DNA of 64,000 nt from Marinomonas shanghaiensis (GCF_003259175.1 NZ_QGOK01000006.1:169320-233319); one strand, 5' to 3'; positions 36,008-45,063 are shown, counted from the stretch's first letter. The notes: generated by a model not told the origin, from the sequence alone. Numbers and translations: made by a program.

Positions 36008-36520
36008 ATGCCAATGGAACTGCGTTTATTATCTCGGTCTGATTTTCGATCTTTACTGCTTTTTGAAACAGAAAACAGGGCTTGGTTTGAATCGCATATT
36101 AATCCACGGGAAGTTGGATTTTACACTGATGAAGGTGTAAAAAAACACATCGAGGAATGTCTTTCGCAGCATCAAAGAAAAGTCATGCTGTCGATGCTAA
36201 TTATGGACGACGCTGGCGAGATTACGGGACGCATTAACCTAACCGATATAAACCTTGTGCGGTGTGAAGCGTATTTAGGCTACCGGATAGGTGAGAACTT
36301 TACCGGACGTGGCATGGCAAAATGGGCCGTTGAAAGTATGATTCAATTGGCTAAAGCGCTTAATTTACAAAAGCTCATTGCTTTTGCCTCCATCGATAAT
36401 ATTGCTTCGCAGAAAGTATTAGCGCACAACGGATTTGTTGAAATAAAAAAACACGAAAACTTCGCTCAAGTGCAGGGCAATAGCATCGACTGTATTGAGT
36501 ATCATCACATCATATTTTAA
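36008..36520 (+). CDS. GNAT acetyltransferase, RimJ/RimL-like
   Basis: A 170-residue GCN5-related N-acetyltransferase. The acetyl-CoA region reads LGYRIGENFTGRGMAKWAVESMIQLA, the usual Q/RxxGxG/A-type loop in RimL-like enzymes. The strand LQKLIAFASIDNIASQKVLAHNGFVEI is the family's C-terminal signature. The acceptor could be a ribosomal protein, another protein or a small amine. It lies alone between lgt and thyA, an insertion relative to the lgt-thyA adjacency of E. coli. The start is ATG 36008 or 36014. Confidence 0.85.
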   Translation: MPMELRLLSRSDFRSLLLFETENRAWFESHINPREVGFYTDEGVKKHIEECLSQHQRKVMLSMLIMDDAGEITGRINLTDINLVRCEAYLGYRIGENFTGRGMAKWAVESMIQLAKALNLQKLIAFASIDNIASQKVLAHNGFVEIKKHENFAQVQGNSIDCIEYHHIIF

Positions 36521-36521
36521 C

Positions 36522-36557
36522 AAACGGCGAACGAATCATGTTCGCCGTTTTGTTTTT
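36522..36557. terminator. Bidirectional terminator between the GNAT gene and thyA
   Basis: An 11-bp perfect stem, AAACGGCGAAC (36522-36532) with GTTCGCCGTTT (36540-36550), has loop GAATCAT, followed by TGTTTTT. It lies between two convergent genes. Confidence 0.9.
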
Positions 36558-36580
36558 AGAGCGCTTAAACCGAGAGTCGC

Positions 36581-37432
36581 TTATACGGAGAAAGGGTAGG
36601 CGATAGGGTCGTGGAATTGGTAGCCTTCTACTTCGAAGTCATCCATGGTGACCCACGTTTCTATGTCTTTTAGGGACTTGATTTCTGGGTTGATTTTTAG
36701 GGTTGGTAACGGGTACGGTTCGCGTTTTAATTGAACGTCACGCATTAATTCGAGCTGATCTTCATAGATGTGAGCATTCACTATCTTGTGAAAGGCTTTG
36801 CCGGGCTTCTTGCCTGTGATCTGTGCCATGATGGCGAGTAATACATACACTTGAACCATGTTGAAGTTAAGCCCAAGCGGCACATCACAGCTGCGCTGGG
36901 TGCTGTTTAGATAAAGCGTATCACCCAGCAATGAAAAATGATGACTGTACATGCAAGGGCGAAGGCACGCCATGTGAAATGCGCCAGGGTGATAAAACGT
37001 GAGGATTTCCCCGCGGTTATCCACACCACGGCTGAGATCATCCACAATTTGCTTTAATAGATCGATATGACCGCCGTCTGGTTTAGGGAAGTGACGGCCA
37101 ATGGCACCGTAGCACAATCCCATATCGTCTTCGCCTTTACGATAAGGATTGTTTAGCCACACTTGATTTTCATTGGCATTGGCATCCCAAGTCTTGGTGC
37201 CCAGCGCACGAAAATCGGCGGCATTATCGTATCCTCTCAAATAACCAATGATCTCGGCAATGGCCGATTTCCAGTAACTTTTACGCGTGGTCACGAGGGG
37301 AAATTCGCCCTTGCTGACATCATAAGTGAGGTCGGCGTTAATCACGGTGAGGCAGCGTTTGCCAGTACGTTCGTTGTTGACCCATTCCCCGTCATTGACA
37401 ATGCGGTGGCAGAGGTCTAGATATTGTTTCAT
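36581..37432 (-). CDS. thyA: Thymidylate synthase ThyA
   Basis: A 283-residue enzyme making dTMP from dUMP with methylene-tetrahydrofolate. The catalytic cysteine lies in [48 protein letters not shown]. The N-terminal [43 protein letters not shown] and the ending [13 protein letters not shown] match the 283-residue variant found in Vibrio-type bacteria, rather than the shorter E. coli type. It is divergent from folA, which regenerates its folate product. Confidence 0.95.
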   Translation of the reverse strand: MKQYLDLCHRIVNDGEWVNNERTGKRCLTVINADLTYDVSKGEFPLVTTRKSYWKSAIAEIIGYLRGYDNAADFRALGTKTWDANANENQVWLNNPYRKGEDDMGLCYGAIGRHFPKPDGGHIDLLKQIVDDLSRGVDNRGEILTFYHPGAFHMACLRPCMYSHHFSLLGDTLYLNSTQRSCDVPLGLNFNMVQVYVLLAIMAQITGKKPGKAFHKIVNAHIYEDQLELMRDVQLKREPYPLPTLKINPEIKSLKDIETWVTMDDFEVEGYQFHDPIAYPFSV

Positions 37433-37596
37433 AAAAAAGCCTTGTCTGTTTTAGCCTCGACGAATATTGGTCATGCAGGTTAAAAAATGCAATCTGGATC
37501 GTCATGGGTATAATAAATGCTATGGATTATATCAGAAGCCTTTGCTCTTGGATTGTCGGAGCAAAGAAGAGCCAAGATTTTTAAGCAGGTTATTGT

Positions 37597-38106
37597 ATGT
37601 TGTCACTTATTGTTGCTATGTCTACCAACCGAACCATCGGTATTAATAACTCGTTACCTTGGCACTTGCCGAATGACCTGAAATATTTCAAGCAAGCGAC
37701 CATGGGCAAGCCGATTGTTATGGGACGTAAAACCTTTGAATCGATTGGTAAGCCATTGCCAGGACGTCGTAATATTGTCATCAGCCGTGATCCAACTTAT
37801 CAAGCAGAAGGCATTGATGTAGTAACGACACTAGAAGACGCTATTTCTCTTGGTGAAGACATTTGCTTAGTGAATGGCCTAGAGGAAGTCATGGTGATCG
37901 GTGGCGCGCAAATTTATCAACTGGCGCTTGAGCGTGCAGATCGCTTGTACATCACTCATGTGGATGCAGAAGTAAAAGGTGATGCGTTTTTTCCAGAAGT
38001 AGATTGGCCGTCTTTTACCTTGATCGGTGAAGAGGCATTTGCGGCGGAAGGCCCGAATCCTTATGACTACCGCTTTTCTGTGTACCAAAGAACCAGCGCA
38101 GAGTAA
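37597..38106 (+). CDS. folA: Dihydrofolate reductase FolA
   Basis: A 169-residue NADPH-dependent reductase restoring tetrahydrofolate after thymidylate synthesis. The N-terminus LSLIVAMSTNRTIGINNSLPWHLPNDLKYFKQAT has the conserved Trp and the active-site acid (Asp in PNDL). VMGRKTFESIGKPLPGRRNIVISR and VMVIGGAQIYQ follow. It faces away from thyA across a 165-bp region and is probably co-transcribed with the YjbQ gene 6 bp downstream. Confidence 0.96.
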   Translation: MLSLIVAMSTNRTIGINNSLPWHLPNDLKYFKQATMGKPIVMGRKTFESIGKPLPGRRNIVISRDPTYQAEGIDVVTTLEDAISLGEDICLVNGLEEVMVIGGAQIYQLALERADRLYITHVDAEVKGDAFFPEVDWPSFTLIGEEAFAAEGPNPYDYRFSVYQRTSAE

Positions 38107-38112
38107 TTCGTT

Positions 38113-38538
38113 ATGTGGCAACAAGTTGAGTTTCAATTGCCAGCGATGCGTCGAGGTTTTCATTTGATCACCGATCAGGTGGAGGCGGCTTTAGCTAAGC
38201 TGTCACCTGTGTCGATAGGCTTGTTGCATGTTCAACTGCTGCACACATCGGCCTCGTTGACGATTAATGAAAACGCCGATCCTTCGGTGCGTCGAGACAT
38301 GGAACGGCACTTTTCTCACATGGTGCCAGAAGATCAGCCGTATTATGAGCACATTTATGAAGGCAGCGATGACATGCCTGCCCATATAAAAGCCAGCCTG
38401 TTGGGCTCATCTTTGACGATTCCTGTACGGAGCGGGAGGCTGTATTTAGGTACTTGGCAAGGCATCTATTTAGGAGAGCACAGAGAGCATGGTGGTTCTA
38501 GACGGATGGTACTGATGTTGCAAGGGGAGCCTTGTTAG
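38113..38538 (+). CDS. yjbQ: UPF0047/YjbQ family protein
   Basis: A 141-residue YjbQ-type protein. The signature [37 protein letters not shown] carries the His/Asn/Asp residues of the family, followed by [24 protein letters not shown]. Weak thiamine-phosphate synthase activity has been reported for members of this family, but the physiological role is open. It starts 6 bp after folA and ends at a bidirectional terminator. Confidence 0.9.
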   Translation: MWQQVEFQLPAMRRGFHLITDQVEAALAKLSPVSIGLLHVQLLHTSASLTINENADPSVRRDMERHFSHMVPEDQPYYEHIYEGSDDMPAHIKASLLGSSLTIPVRSGRLYLGTWQGIYLGEHREHGGSRRMVLMLQGEPC

Positions 38539-38548
38539 TGCTTCTGAC

Positions 38549-38585
38549 AAAAGACACCAACTTTACGAATAAAGTGGTGTCTTTT
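38549..38585. terminator. Bidirectional terminator after yjbQ
   Basis: A 10-bp stem, AAAAGACACC (38549-38558) with GGTGTCTTTT (38576-38585), continues as ACTTT/AAAGT after a bulged A, with loop ACGAAT. It separates yjbQ from the convergent PAS/GGDEF gene. Confidence 0.87.
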
Positions 38586-38597
38586 AGGTTCAGCATC

Positions 38598-39821
38598 TTA
38601 GTTAACCATGATTTGCTTGCAAGTGGCTTGACCATTTTCAACCGCTTGGTTGGCACTGAGGGCGAGTTCTTCTATGGTTTCACCGTCCTCTGGAAACGCG
38701 GCGATGCCGATGCAGAAATCCAAGGGATCTGAGTTACCTTCGAACAAGGTTGATTTTTCATCTTCCGTTGGGGTGATGAGGTGTTTTAGCAAGGTTTTCG
38801 CATCTCTCACGCTGGTATTAGGCAGTAACAACAGCAATTTGTCTGGCTCTACTCGTGCCAATACATCGGCTTCACGGATCTTTTTATAGATGTAACGGGC
38901 GGATGTCTGAATGGCAATGTTACGTGCTTCCATCGGCAATTTGCTTAGGCGCTCGTTGGCATCAAGGTTGATTTTCGCCATGGTTAATGGCGTATATTGG
39001 CGCTTTGCCAAGCCTAGTTGCTTTTTGAAATGGGTCAGTGCCGCCCCACGAGTTAACAGCCCTGTTAGCTCATCAAACGTCGCTTGATTGCGTAAATGTT
39101 CTTCTAATGCTTTTTGGTGGCTGATGTCGACCATAAAGCCAATGATTTTCTTAATGCTGCCATCTGGGCCTTTAGTGTAGCTTCTGCCACGCTCTTTTAC
39201 CCAAAGATAGCGTTGATCCCCTGTTAAAATACGGTATTCCACTTCGTAATAATCTTGGTTTAATGCAACATGCTCATTAACAACCGTTGCCAGTTTTTTG
39301 ACATCGTCAGGATGAACGATTTTATGCCATTCAACTGTAGAGCGTGGTGTTTTATCCTGAGGATACTTTAAGAGTGTCGCGATGGATTTTGAGCAAGAGA
39401 CCAAATCAGATTCCGTCTCCCATATCCACAAGCCTGCAGACGATTCTGTCAGTGCGAACTTCAACAAGGTGTTTTCAGCAGCGGAAAGGTCCATGTGGTC
39501 TGTGTTATAAACACAGGCTAATACTGACTCACCAAGATGTCGCATTTCAAGTTGCATATTGATGAGTTTGTCACCGACGCGAATCATACTTTCACAACGT
39601 TCAATGCTGCCGCTTTGAACTTTTTGGTTCAGTGTGAGCCAATCTTTTGGCGATGCCGCGTCTTCGCAAAGGGATTCCCATGTGCCTGACGGTGTCGCAT
39701 TGAAGTTTTCAAACAAAATCTCAAAGTTGCGATTGTATGACATAAGCTTGCCCGTACTGCTTTCTATGATAAAAGCAGGTGTTGGCATGTATTTAAACGC
39801 GAGTTCGAAAGGGGTGTTCAT
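38598..39821 (-). CDS. PAS-GGDEF protein with degenerate catalytic site but intact I-site
   Basis: A 407-residue cytoplasmic protein. One PAS-like region may cover residues 8-110. A clear PAS/PAC of the PAS_3 type spans about 115-240 (WIWETESDL, WHKIVHPDD, EYRILTGDQRYLWVKERGR, GFMVDISHQK). A GGDEF-like domain follows from FDELTGLLTRGA (249). The catalytic GGDEF is replaced by EPDKL (325-329), and the metal/substrate region DxDxFKxxND by NLDANERLSK, so cyclase activity is unlikely. The inhibitory I-site RxxD is kept as READ (316-319). A role as a c-di-GMP-binding sensor is an inference from these residues. It is followed in the same direction, upstream, by rlmJ. Confidence 0.88.
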   Translation of the reverse strand: MNTPFELAFKYMPTPAFIIESSTGKLMSYNRNFEILFENFNATPSGTWESLCEDAASPKDWLTLNQKVQSGSIERCESMIRVGDKLINMQLEMRHLGESVLACVYNTDHMDLSAAENTLLKFALTESSAGLWIWETESDLVSCSKSIATLLKYPQDKTPRSTVEWHKIVHPDDVKKLATVVNEHVALNQDYYEVEYRILTGDQRYLWVKERGRSYTKGPDGSIKKIIGFMVDISHQKALEEHLRNQATFDELTGLLTRGAALTHFKKQLGLAKRQYTPLTMAKINLDANERLSKLPMEARNIAIQTSARYIYKKIREADVLARVEPDKLLLLLPNTSVRDAKTLLKHLITPTEDEKSTLFEGNSDPLDFCIGIAAFPEDGETIEELALSANQAVENGQATCKQIMVN

Positions 39822-39843
39822 GACACGCTCCTCTATAAAGTGA

Positions 39844-40686
39844 TCATTCTGGGGTGATCCAAGTAACTTGGTAGCCCGCCTCGTTATCTTCAGCTAGTAA
39901 TTCGCTTAAAACTGGTAAGAATGCCTTGGCTTCTGCAGCTAACGTCCAAGGTGGATTGACGATTATCATACCGCTTCCTGCCATGCCGCGCTCTAGTTCT
40001 GTATTTTTAATACACAGTTCAAGCAAAAGAACATTGCGAATATTGGTCGCCTTCACCGATTTTAAGAGATCGTCAGCTTGTCTGCGGTTTAATACTGGAT
40101 ACCAAATGGCGTAAGTGCCCTGAGGAAAGCGTTTGTAACCGTCTTCTAGTGCTTGAACCACATACTGATAATCTTTTTTCACCTCATAGGGGGGGTCCAT
40201 TAACACGAAGCCACGTTTTTGTGGTGGTGGCAGCATCGCTTTTACCGCGGCAAAACCATTGTCTTTAACCACATTGGCTTTGCGCTTGTTAGGAAACAGG
40301 GCGGCTAAAATTGGATAATCGTTCGGGTGCAGCTCACATAAGTGTAGTTTGTCTTTTGTACGAACGTAATAGTCGACAATTTTTGGGCTACCAGGATAAA
40401 ACTCCAGCGTGTCGGATGGGTTCATGTCTCTAACAATGTCTAATAATCCTTCCAATGGCTCTGGAAGATTTTTTTCGGTTAGGAGTCGTGATATACCCGA
40501 ATGGAATTCTTTATTCTTTTGCGCCTGTTCAGAGTGTAGGGAATATTGACCAATGCCAGCGTGTGTATCCAAATAGAAAAAGGGCGCGTCTTTTTTTATA
40601 AAATGGCGACATATTTGACTGACCGTCAAATGTTTTAAAATATCAGCGTGGTTGCCTGCATGATAAATATGGCGATAGCTGAGCAT
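39844..40686 (-). CDS. rlmJ: 23S rRNA m6A2030 methyltransferase RlmJ
   Basis: A 280-residue SAM-dependent methyltransferase for A2030 of 23S rRNA. The N-terminus MLSYRHIYHAGNHADILKHLT is diagnostic, and the catalytic motif is VLMDPPYEVKKDY (D/N-P-P-Y type). I chose the ATG whose first base is 40686, which follows AGGAAAG; the longer frame adds 16 unconserved residues. It lies downstream of the ilvD terminator and 22 bp upstream of the PAS/GGDEF gene on the same strand. Confidence 0.94.
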   Translation of the reverse strand: MLSYRHIYHAGNHADILKHLTVSQICRHFIKKDAPFFYLDTHAGIGQYSLHSEQAQKNKEFHSGISRLLTEKNLPEPLEGLLDIVRDMNPSDTLEFYPGSPKIVDYYVRTKDKLHLCELHPNDYPILAALFPNKRKANVVKDNGFAAVKAMLPPPQKRGFVLMDPPYEVKKDYQYVVQALEDGYKRFPQGTYAIWYPVLNRRQADDLLKSVKATNIRNVLLLELCIKNTELERGMAGSGMIIVNPPWTLAAEAKAFLPVLSELLAEDNEAGYQVTWITPE

Positions 40687-40721
40687 GGTCTTTCCTGTGA
40701 TAAATAAGTGTGTTTTGAATG

Positions 40722-40760
40722 AAAAAGGCCGCAACGCCTATGTTTGGCAAAGCGGCCTTT
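40722..40760 (-). terminator. Intrinsic terminator of ilvD
   Basis: AAAGGCCGC (40724-40732) pairs with GCGGCCTTT (40752-40760), and on the minus strand the stem runs into TTTTT. It lies just after the ilvD stop and before rlmJ. Confidence 0.85.
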
Positions 40761-40780
40761 GGCATATTGCTGTTTAGATA

Positions 40781-42625
40781 TTAGTCGATTTGACTAATAT
40801 CACGTACTGCGCCTTTGTCCGCACTGGTCGCAAAGTGTGCGTACACTTTTAATGCTGGAGAGACTTTACGTGGTCGCGCTTCAACGGGTTTCCAGGCGTC
40901 AGCGCCTTTTGCGTTCATCGCATCACGACGAGCTTGTAGCTCTTCATCACTAAGCAATACGTTGATCGTACGATTCGGGATATCAATGCGAATGATATCG
41001 CCATTTTGCACCAATCCAATGGCACCACCGGCAGCGGCTTCTGGAGAAACGTGACCGATAGACAAACCAGATGTGCCACCAGAAAAACGACCGTCAGTGA
41101 GCAAAGCACAGGCCTTGCCTAAACCTTTCGATTTTATGTAAGACGTTGGGTAGAGCATTTCTTGCATGCCTGGTCCGCCTTTCGGTCCTTCGTAGCGTAC
41201 AATCACTACTTCACCTGCTTTTACTTGGTCATCAAGAATATTCTTAACCGCTTCATCTTGAGACTCTGTAATATGGGCTGGGCCTTCAAACACGAGACAG
41301 GATTCATCTACACCAGCACTTTTAACCACACAACCGTCAACCGCGATGTTGCCATACAGTACGGCTAAGCCACCTTCAAGAGAAAACGCGTTTTCAATAG
41401 AACGGAAACAGCCATCTTTACGATCGCCATCTAGAGATGGCCAACGAGTCGATTGGCTAAACGCCGTTTGAGTTGGGATACCTGCCGGGCCGGCTTTGTA
41501 GAACTCGATCACTTCAGGTGTTGGTGAACGCATGATGTCCCAAGTCTGTAGTGCTTCTTCCATAGTTTTCGCGTGAACCGTATGGCATTGGTTATGTAAT
41601 AAACCAGCGCGGTCTAATTCACCTAATAAACCAAAAATACCACCTGCACGATGAACGTCTTCGATATGGTATTTAGGTGAATTGGGTGCCACTTTACATA
41701 GCTGAGGTACACGACGAGATAGGCGGTCGATGTCTTTCATTGTGAAATCCACCCCTGCTTCATGGGCAATCGCCAATAAGTGAAGAATTGTATTGGTTGA
41801 TCCGCCCATGGCGATGTCTAGCGTCATGGCATTTTCAAACGCTTCGAAGTTGGCAATAGAGCGCGGTGCCCAGTTTGCTTCATCGTTTTCATAGAAACGT
41901 TTGGTGATGTCGACAATACGACGGCCCGCTTCTAAGAATAATCTATGACGGTCTGAGTGCGTTGCCAAGGTGGTACCATTACCAGGCAAACTTAGGCCAA
42001 GCGCTTCGGTCAAACAGTTCATTGAGTTCGCAGTAAACATGCCTGAACATGAGCCACACGTTGGGCAAGCAGAGCGCTCATATTCCGCTACTTTTTCATC
42101 GGACGCCGTTGGGTCAGCCGCAATCACCATGGCATCCACAAGGTCTAATTTATGTTCTGAAAGTTTGGTTTTGCCCGCTTCCATTGGACCGCCAGAGACA
42201 AAAATCACCGGAATATTGAGACGCATTGCTGCCATTAGCATCCCAGGTGTGATTTTGTCGCAGTTTGATATACATACTAAGGCGTCGGCGCAATGGGCGT
42301 TCACCATGTATTCAACAGAGTCTGCAATAAGATCGCGTGAAGGAAGACTATAAAGCATACCGTCATGGCCCATTGCGATACCATCGTCGACCGCGATGGT
42401 ATTGAACTCTTTCGCGACACCGCCTGCTTCTTCAATCTCACGGCAAACCAGTTGCCCAAGGTCTTTTAGGTGTACATGACCTGGTACAAATTGCGTGAAC
42501 GAGTTGGCAACCGCTATGATAGGCTTTTGAAAGTCATCGTCTTTCATTCCGGTAGCACGCCATAGGGCGCGAGCTCCAGCCATATTGCGGCCTGAGGTGG
42601 TAGTTTTGGAACGGTATATTGGCAT
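40781..42625 (-). CDS. ilvD: Dihydroxy-acid dehydratase IlvD
   Basis: A 614-residue iron-sulfur enzyme of valine, leucine and isoleucine synthesis. The N-terminus [27 protein letters not shown] and the cysteine motifs [16 protein letters not shown] and [20 protein letters not shown] hold the Fe-S ligands. The ending includes [27 protein letters not shown] at 42625 has a GGGGA site; four more residues are possible upstream. It is divergent from the EAL-HDOD gene. Other ilv genes are not nearby. Confidence 0.97.
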   Translation of the reverse strand: MPIYRSKTTTSGRNMAGARALWRATGMKDDDFQKPIIAVANSFTQFVPGHVHLKDLGQLVCREIEEAGGVAKEFNTIAVDDGIAMGHDGMLYSLPSRDLIADSVEYMVNAHCADALVCISNCDKITPGMLMAAMRLNIPVIFVSGGPMEAGKTKLSEHKLDLVDAMVIAADPTASDEKVAEYERSACPTCGSCSGMFTANSMNCLTEALGLSLPGNGTTLATHSDRHRLFLEAGRRIVDITKRFYENDEANWAPRSIANFEAFENAMTLDIAMGGSTNTILHLLAIAHEAGVDFTMKDIDRLSRRVPQLCKVAPNSPKYHIEDVHRAGGIFGLLGELDRAGLLHNQCHTVHAKTMEEALQTWDIMRSPTPEVIEFYKAGPAGIPTQTAFSQSTRWPSLDGDRKDGCFRSIENAFSLEGGLAVLYGNIAVDGCVVKSAGVDESCLVFEGPAHITESQDEAVKNILDDQVKAGEVVIVRYEGPKGGPGMQEMLYPTSYIKSKGLGKACALLTDGRFSGGTSGLSIGHVSPEAAAGGAIGLVQNGDIIRIDIPNRTINVLLSDEELQARRDAMNAKGADAWKPVEARPRKVSPALKVYAHFATSADKGAVRDISQID

Positions 42626-42778
42626 TATTTTCCCCACAGATTTTTTGCTTTATATAGTTGCCCAGATTTAATGAGTCCATGTTACCAAGATTATTGCTGA
42701 TGCCCAATGGCAATTTTTAGGCAATATTGAGACACTGTATAAATCAATACCAATACTTCATATTGAAACGGAAATGTT

Positions 42779-43999
42779 ATGGCCGAAAATCTACTATCAG
42801 CCCACTCTAACGTTGCATTGGCGAGACAGCCAATCGTAGACAGTCGCCTTGCTGTGATGGGCTATGAACTGCTGTATCGTAAAAATGCTGTCGCAGCACA
42901 GGCGGATGTGATCGATGAGGTTGGTGCAACGGCTCAGGTCATTGCGACCAGTCTTTTTGAACTCGGTATGGAAAACCTTGTTGGCACAAGTAAAGCGTTT
43001 ATTAATTTTCCTCGTTCGTATTTGTTAAGCCCCAGTGGCATGCCTGTTAATAAAGAAAATATTGTCATTGAGGTGCAAGATAATGCTGGCTTTGATGCGG
43101 TTCTTTTATCGTCTTTGCGTCGTTGGGTACACGCTGGCTGTTCTATTGCATTAGATGATTTTCATTTCCACAGCAAATTTACGCCGTTTATTGAGCTTGC
43201 GGATTATATCAAGTTGGATGTTCAGGCCTTAGGAAAGGACGATTTTCATAAGCAAGTTGAGGCTTTGAGAGGGTTTGATGTCAACATTATTGCTGAAAAA
43301 GTTGAGACATGGGAAGACTATCAATTTTGCCGCTTGTTAGGTGTTGAATATTTTCAAGGGTATTTTTTTGAAAAGCCTGAATTGATCGTCAGTAAAGCGT
43401 CAAAAGTGAATAGTATGACGCTGTTACAACTGATGTCATCACTGTTAGATACTTCTAGTTTGAGTGTCGACGAGTTAGAGCGAATCGTCAGTCAAGACGC
43501 AGGTTTGGTTCATAAACTGCTGCGTTATTTAAATTCTCCCGTAACAGGGTTGGTGGCGTCGGTTGATTCTGTACGCTTGGCGATCATGTTGATAGGGATA
43601 GAGAAATTAAAATCACTGACAAACTTATTATTAATGTCTGAAATGGTGGGTGATAGACACGTCTTATTGGAGCAAATTATGATTCGTGCCAAGCACGCAG
43701 AGTTGTTTGCACAGAGCCGAGGTTATAACAATCAGGATAAATATTTTTTAGCGGGAATGTTATCTATGATTGATGTTTGTACTGGTATGCAGTTAGACGA
43801 AGTATTAGGTGAGTTACCTTTGCCTAGCGAATTTATTAATGCCATCGTTCATCGATCAGGAAGGGTGGGCAACGCGCTTGATTTGGTTGAGCATTATGGT
43901 AATGGTCATGCCATTAAAAATCCTCAAGACTTAGACGATCTGAAGAAAACCTATTTGGATGCAATTAAGTGGACAGATGAATTTCTTATCGCGGTATGA
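42779..43999 (+). CDS. EAL-HDOD (YuxH-type) signalling protein
   Basis: A 406-residue protein with an N-terminal EAL-like domain (about 10-205) and a C-terminal HDOD domain (about 205-400). The catalytic EAL residues are eroded: the signature reads YELLYR, the DDFG metal loop reads DDFHFHSKF, and IEVQD replaces the usual acidic pair. ADYIKLDVQ and AEKVETWEDYQFCRLLGVEYFQGYFF are retained. c-di-GMP hydrolysis is therefore unlikely; binding or protein contact is more plausible. It lies just upstream of the candidate RsmZ-like RNA, the place held by rpoS in Pseudomonas. Confidence 0.9.
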   Translation: MAENLLSAHSNVALARQPIVDSRLAVMGYELLYRKNAVAAQADVIDEVGATAQVIATSLFELGMENLVGTSKAFINFPRSYLLSPSGMPVNKENIVIEVQDNAGFDAVLLSSLRRWVHAGCSIALDDFHFHSKFTPFIELADYIKLDVQALGKDDFHKQVEALRGFDVNIIAEKVETWEDYQFCRLLGVEYFQGYFFEKPELIVSKASKVNSMTLLQLMSSLLDTSSLSVDELERIVSQDAGLVHKLLRYLNSPVTGLVASVDSVRLAIMLIGIEKLKSLTNLLLMSEMVGDRHVLLEQIMIRAKHAELFAQSRGYNNQDKYFLAGMLSMIDVCTGMQLDEVLGELPLPSEFINAIVHRSGRVGNALDLVEHYGNGHAIKNPQDLDDLKKTYLDAIKWTDEFLIAV

Positions 44000-44029
44000 C
44001 GATAAGAATTTGAATCACATTGTTTATTT

Positions 44030-44047
44030 TGTAGTCCTTTTCTTACA
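44030..44047 (+). promoter_or_regulatory. GacA-box-like upstream activating site
   Basis: TGTAGT-N6-CTTACA matches the GacA/UvrY consensus TGTAAG-N6-CTTACA with a perfect right half, four of six bases in the left half, and exact spacing. It lies about 150 bp before the putative start of the GGA-rich RNA, close to the distance seen for rsm genes in Pseudomonas. Confidence 0.65.
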
Positions 44048-44195
44048 TGTCTGTAGGCGTTTCCCGTTTGTTGTGTGGTTTAAAGTGATTGTTTCTTGTA
44101 ATTATTTTTTATCTTATTGATTTATAAAGATAAAATATGTTTCGTGTCGTTTTTTTTGCATTTGATAAAATTTTCAAAGCTGTTAAATTGCTCTT

Positions 44196-44449
44196 TATCC
44201 AAACGGAATTCATGGATGAAAAGCGCATGAAGTGCTTTATGAAATGCCATTGATGGTGTTGAGGATTGAATCAGGATATTCAAGAGCAAGGGAGTGTTCA
44301 TCGGAATAACATGGTTTGATGGATAGCGCCGTGCGCAAGGACAGTTTGGATGCTTCATGATGAAGCGAACAGTGACGTTTACTCATCGGAAGAGTTGCTC
44401 GACAGGATGTCAGCAAAAAGCAGGGTTGCCAATAGGCGCCCTTTTTTTT
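44196..44449 (+). ncRNA. rsmZ: Candidate RsmZ/CsrB-type CsrA-sequestering small RNA
   Basis: This stretch has no convincing gene but carries 11 GGA motifs in about 220 nt, where about 3 would be expected by chance. Several sit in hairpin loops: TTGAAT-CAGGAT-ATTCAA (44266-44283), TGCTcGAC-AGGAT-GTCAGCA (44396-44415), ACTC-ATCGGAA-GAGT, TTCA-TGGA-TGAA and TGTT-CATCGGAAT-AACA. It ends at an intrinsic terminator. A GacA box lies upstream. A possible promoter is TTGATA (44162) with TAAATT (44184), so the 5' end is approximate. It adjoins fdxA and mutS, the Pseudomonas rsmZ neighbourhood. RNAs of this type titrate CsrA/RsmA. The Rsm name is by position and structure, not by sequence search. Confidence 0.8.
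44420..44449 (+). terminator. Intrinsic terminator of the candidate RsmZ-like RNA
   Basis: AGGG-TT-GCC (44422-44430) pairs with GGC-G-CCCT (44435-44442) around AATA, with a small internal loop, and eight T follow. It is oriented for plus-strand transcription, although no plus-strand protein gene ends here. Confidence 0.8.
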
Positions 44450-44492
44450 GCCTAAAATTTGTTATTTGTCGATTATTCTCGATACGACAAGT

Positions 44493-44525
44493 ATAAAAAA
44501 AGCGACTCAGGGTCGCTTTTTTTAT
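44493..44525. terminator. Bidirectional terminator next to fdxA
   Basis: A 14-bp perfect stem, ATAAAAAAAGCGAC (44493-44506) with GTCGCTTTTTTTAT (44512-44525), has loop TCAGG. It ends the leftward fdxA transcript and can also block anything escaping the RNA terminator. Confidence 0.9.
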
Positions 44526-44559
44526 ACTTTGGTCTTTCAGATGTTGGTGTGATGTTCTA

Positions 44560-44883
44560 TTAGCGCTCTAGGTGCTCTAATTTATCTTCAACACCATCCC
44601 ACTGCGCCGCATCGGCAAGGGCATCTTTTTTCTCAGTAATGTTTGGCCAAATTAAAGACAAGTCTCTGTTCAGTTCAACAAATACTTCCTGATCTTCAGG
44701 CAATTCGTCTTCAGAGAAGATGGCATTGGCTGGACACTCAGGTTCACACAACGCGCAGTCGATGCACTCGTCAGGGTTGATGGCTAAAAAGTTAGGGCCT
44801 TCATAGAAGCAGTCTACAGGACAAACTTCAACACAGTCGGTGTATTTGCAGCGAATGCAGTTATCGGTAACGATGAAAGCCAT
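44560..44883 (-). CDS. fdxA: Seven-iron ferredoxin FdxA
   Basis: A 107-residue [3Fe-4S][4Fe-4S] ferredoxin. The N-terminal cluster region is [21 protein letters not shown] and the second is [16 protein letters not shown], the cysteine spacing of Azotobacter FdI-type proteins. The C-terminal tail [23 protein letters not shown] is typical of the FdxA group. It is a low-potential electron carrier; the partners are unknown. Start ATG follows AGGAG. It lies between the candidate small RNA and mutS, as in Pseudomonas. Confidence 0.96.
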   Translation of the reverse strand: MAFIVTDNCIRCKYTDCVEVCPVDCFYEGPNFLAINPDECIDCALCEPECPANAIFSEDELPEDQEVFVELNRDLSLIWPNITEKKDALADAAQWDGVEDKLEHLER

Positions 44884-45063
44884 TCGACTTCTCCTTACAA
44901 GCTATAAAAATGATTGCGCGCTATTTTAGAGGTATAGACTATTTCGCGGCAAGCAACAATCGTAAATAGTCTACATTTATCTGCTATTAGCTTATATCCA
45001 CAGCCGCTTTTATCCATATCTTAGCGTGCGATACTGTTGTTATTCCATGGTAGAGTGTCAGTA

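Noticed and set aside
36581..37432. thyA considered atypical because the active-site region reads [11 protein letters not shown]
   Set aside because: This wording and the 283-residue length belong to a common ThyA variant of marine gammaproteobacteria, so it is not a defect.
44122..44358. A 78-codon minus-strand reading frame antisense to the GGA-rich region
   Set aside because: No ribosome-binding site, odd composition (CPCARRYPSN start), no family resemblance, and the opposite strand explains the region better as a structured RNA.
44466..44490. Inverted repeat TTGTCG/CGACAA beside the fdxA terminator, considered as another terminator
   Set aside because: Six-pair stem with a 13-base loop and no T-run on either strand; the adjacent 14-bp hairpin is sufficient.
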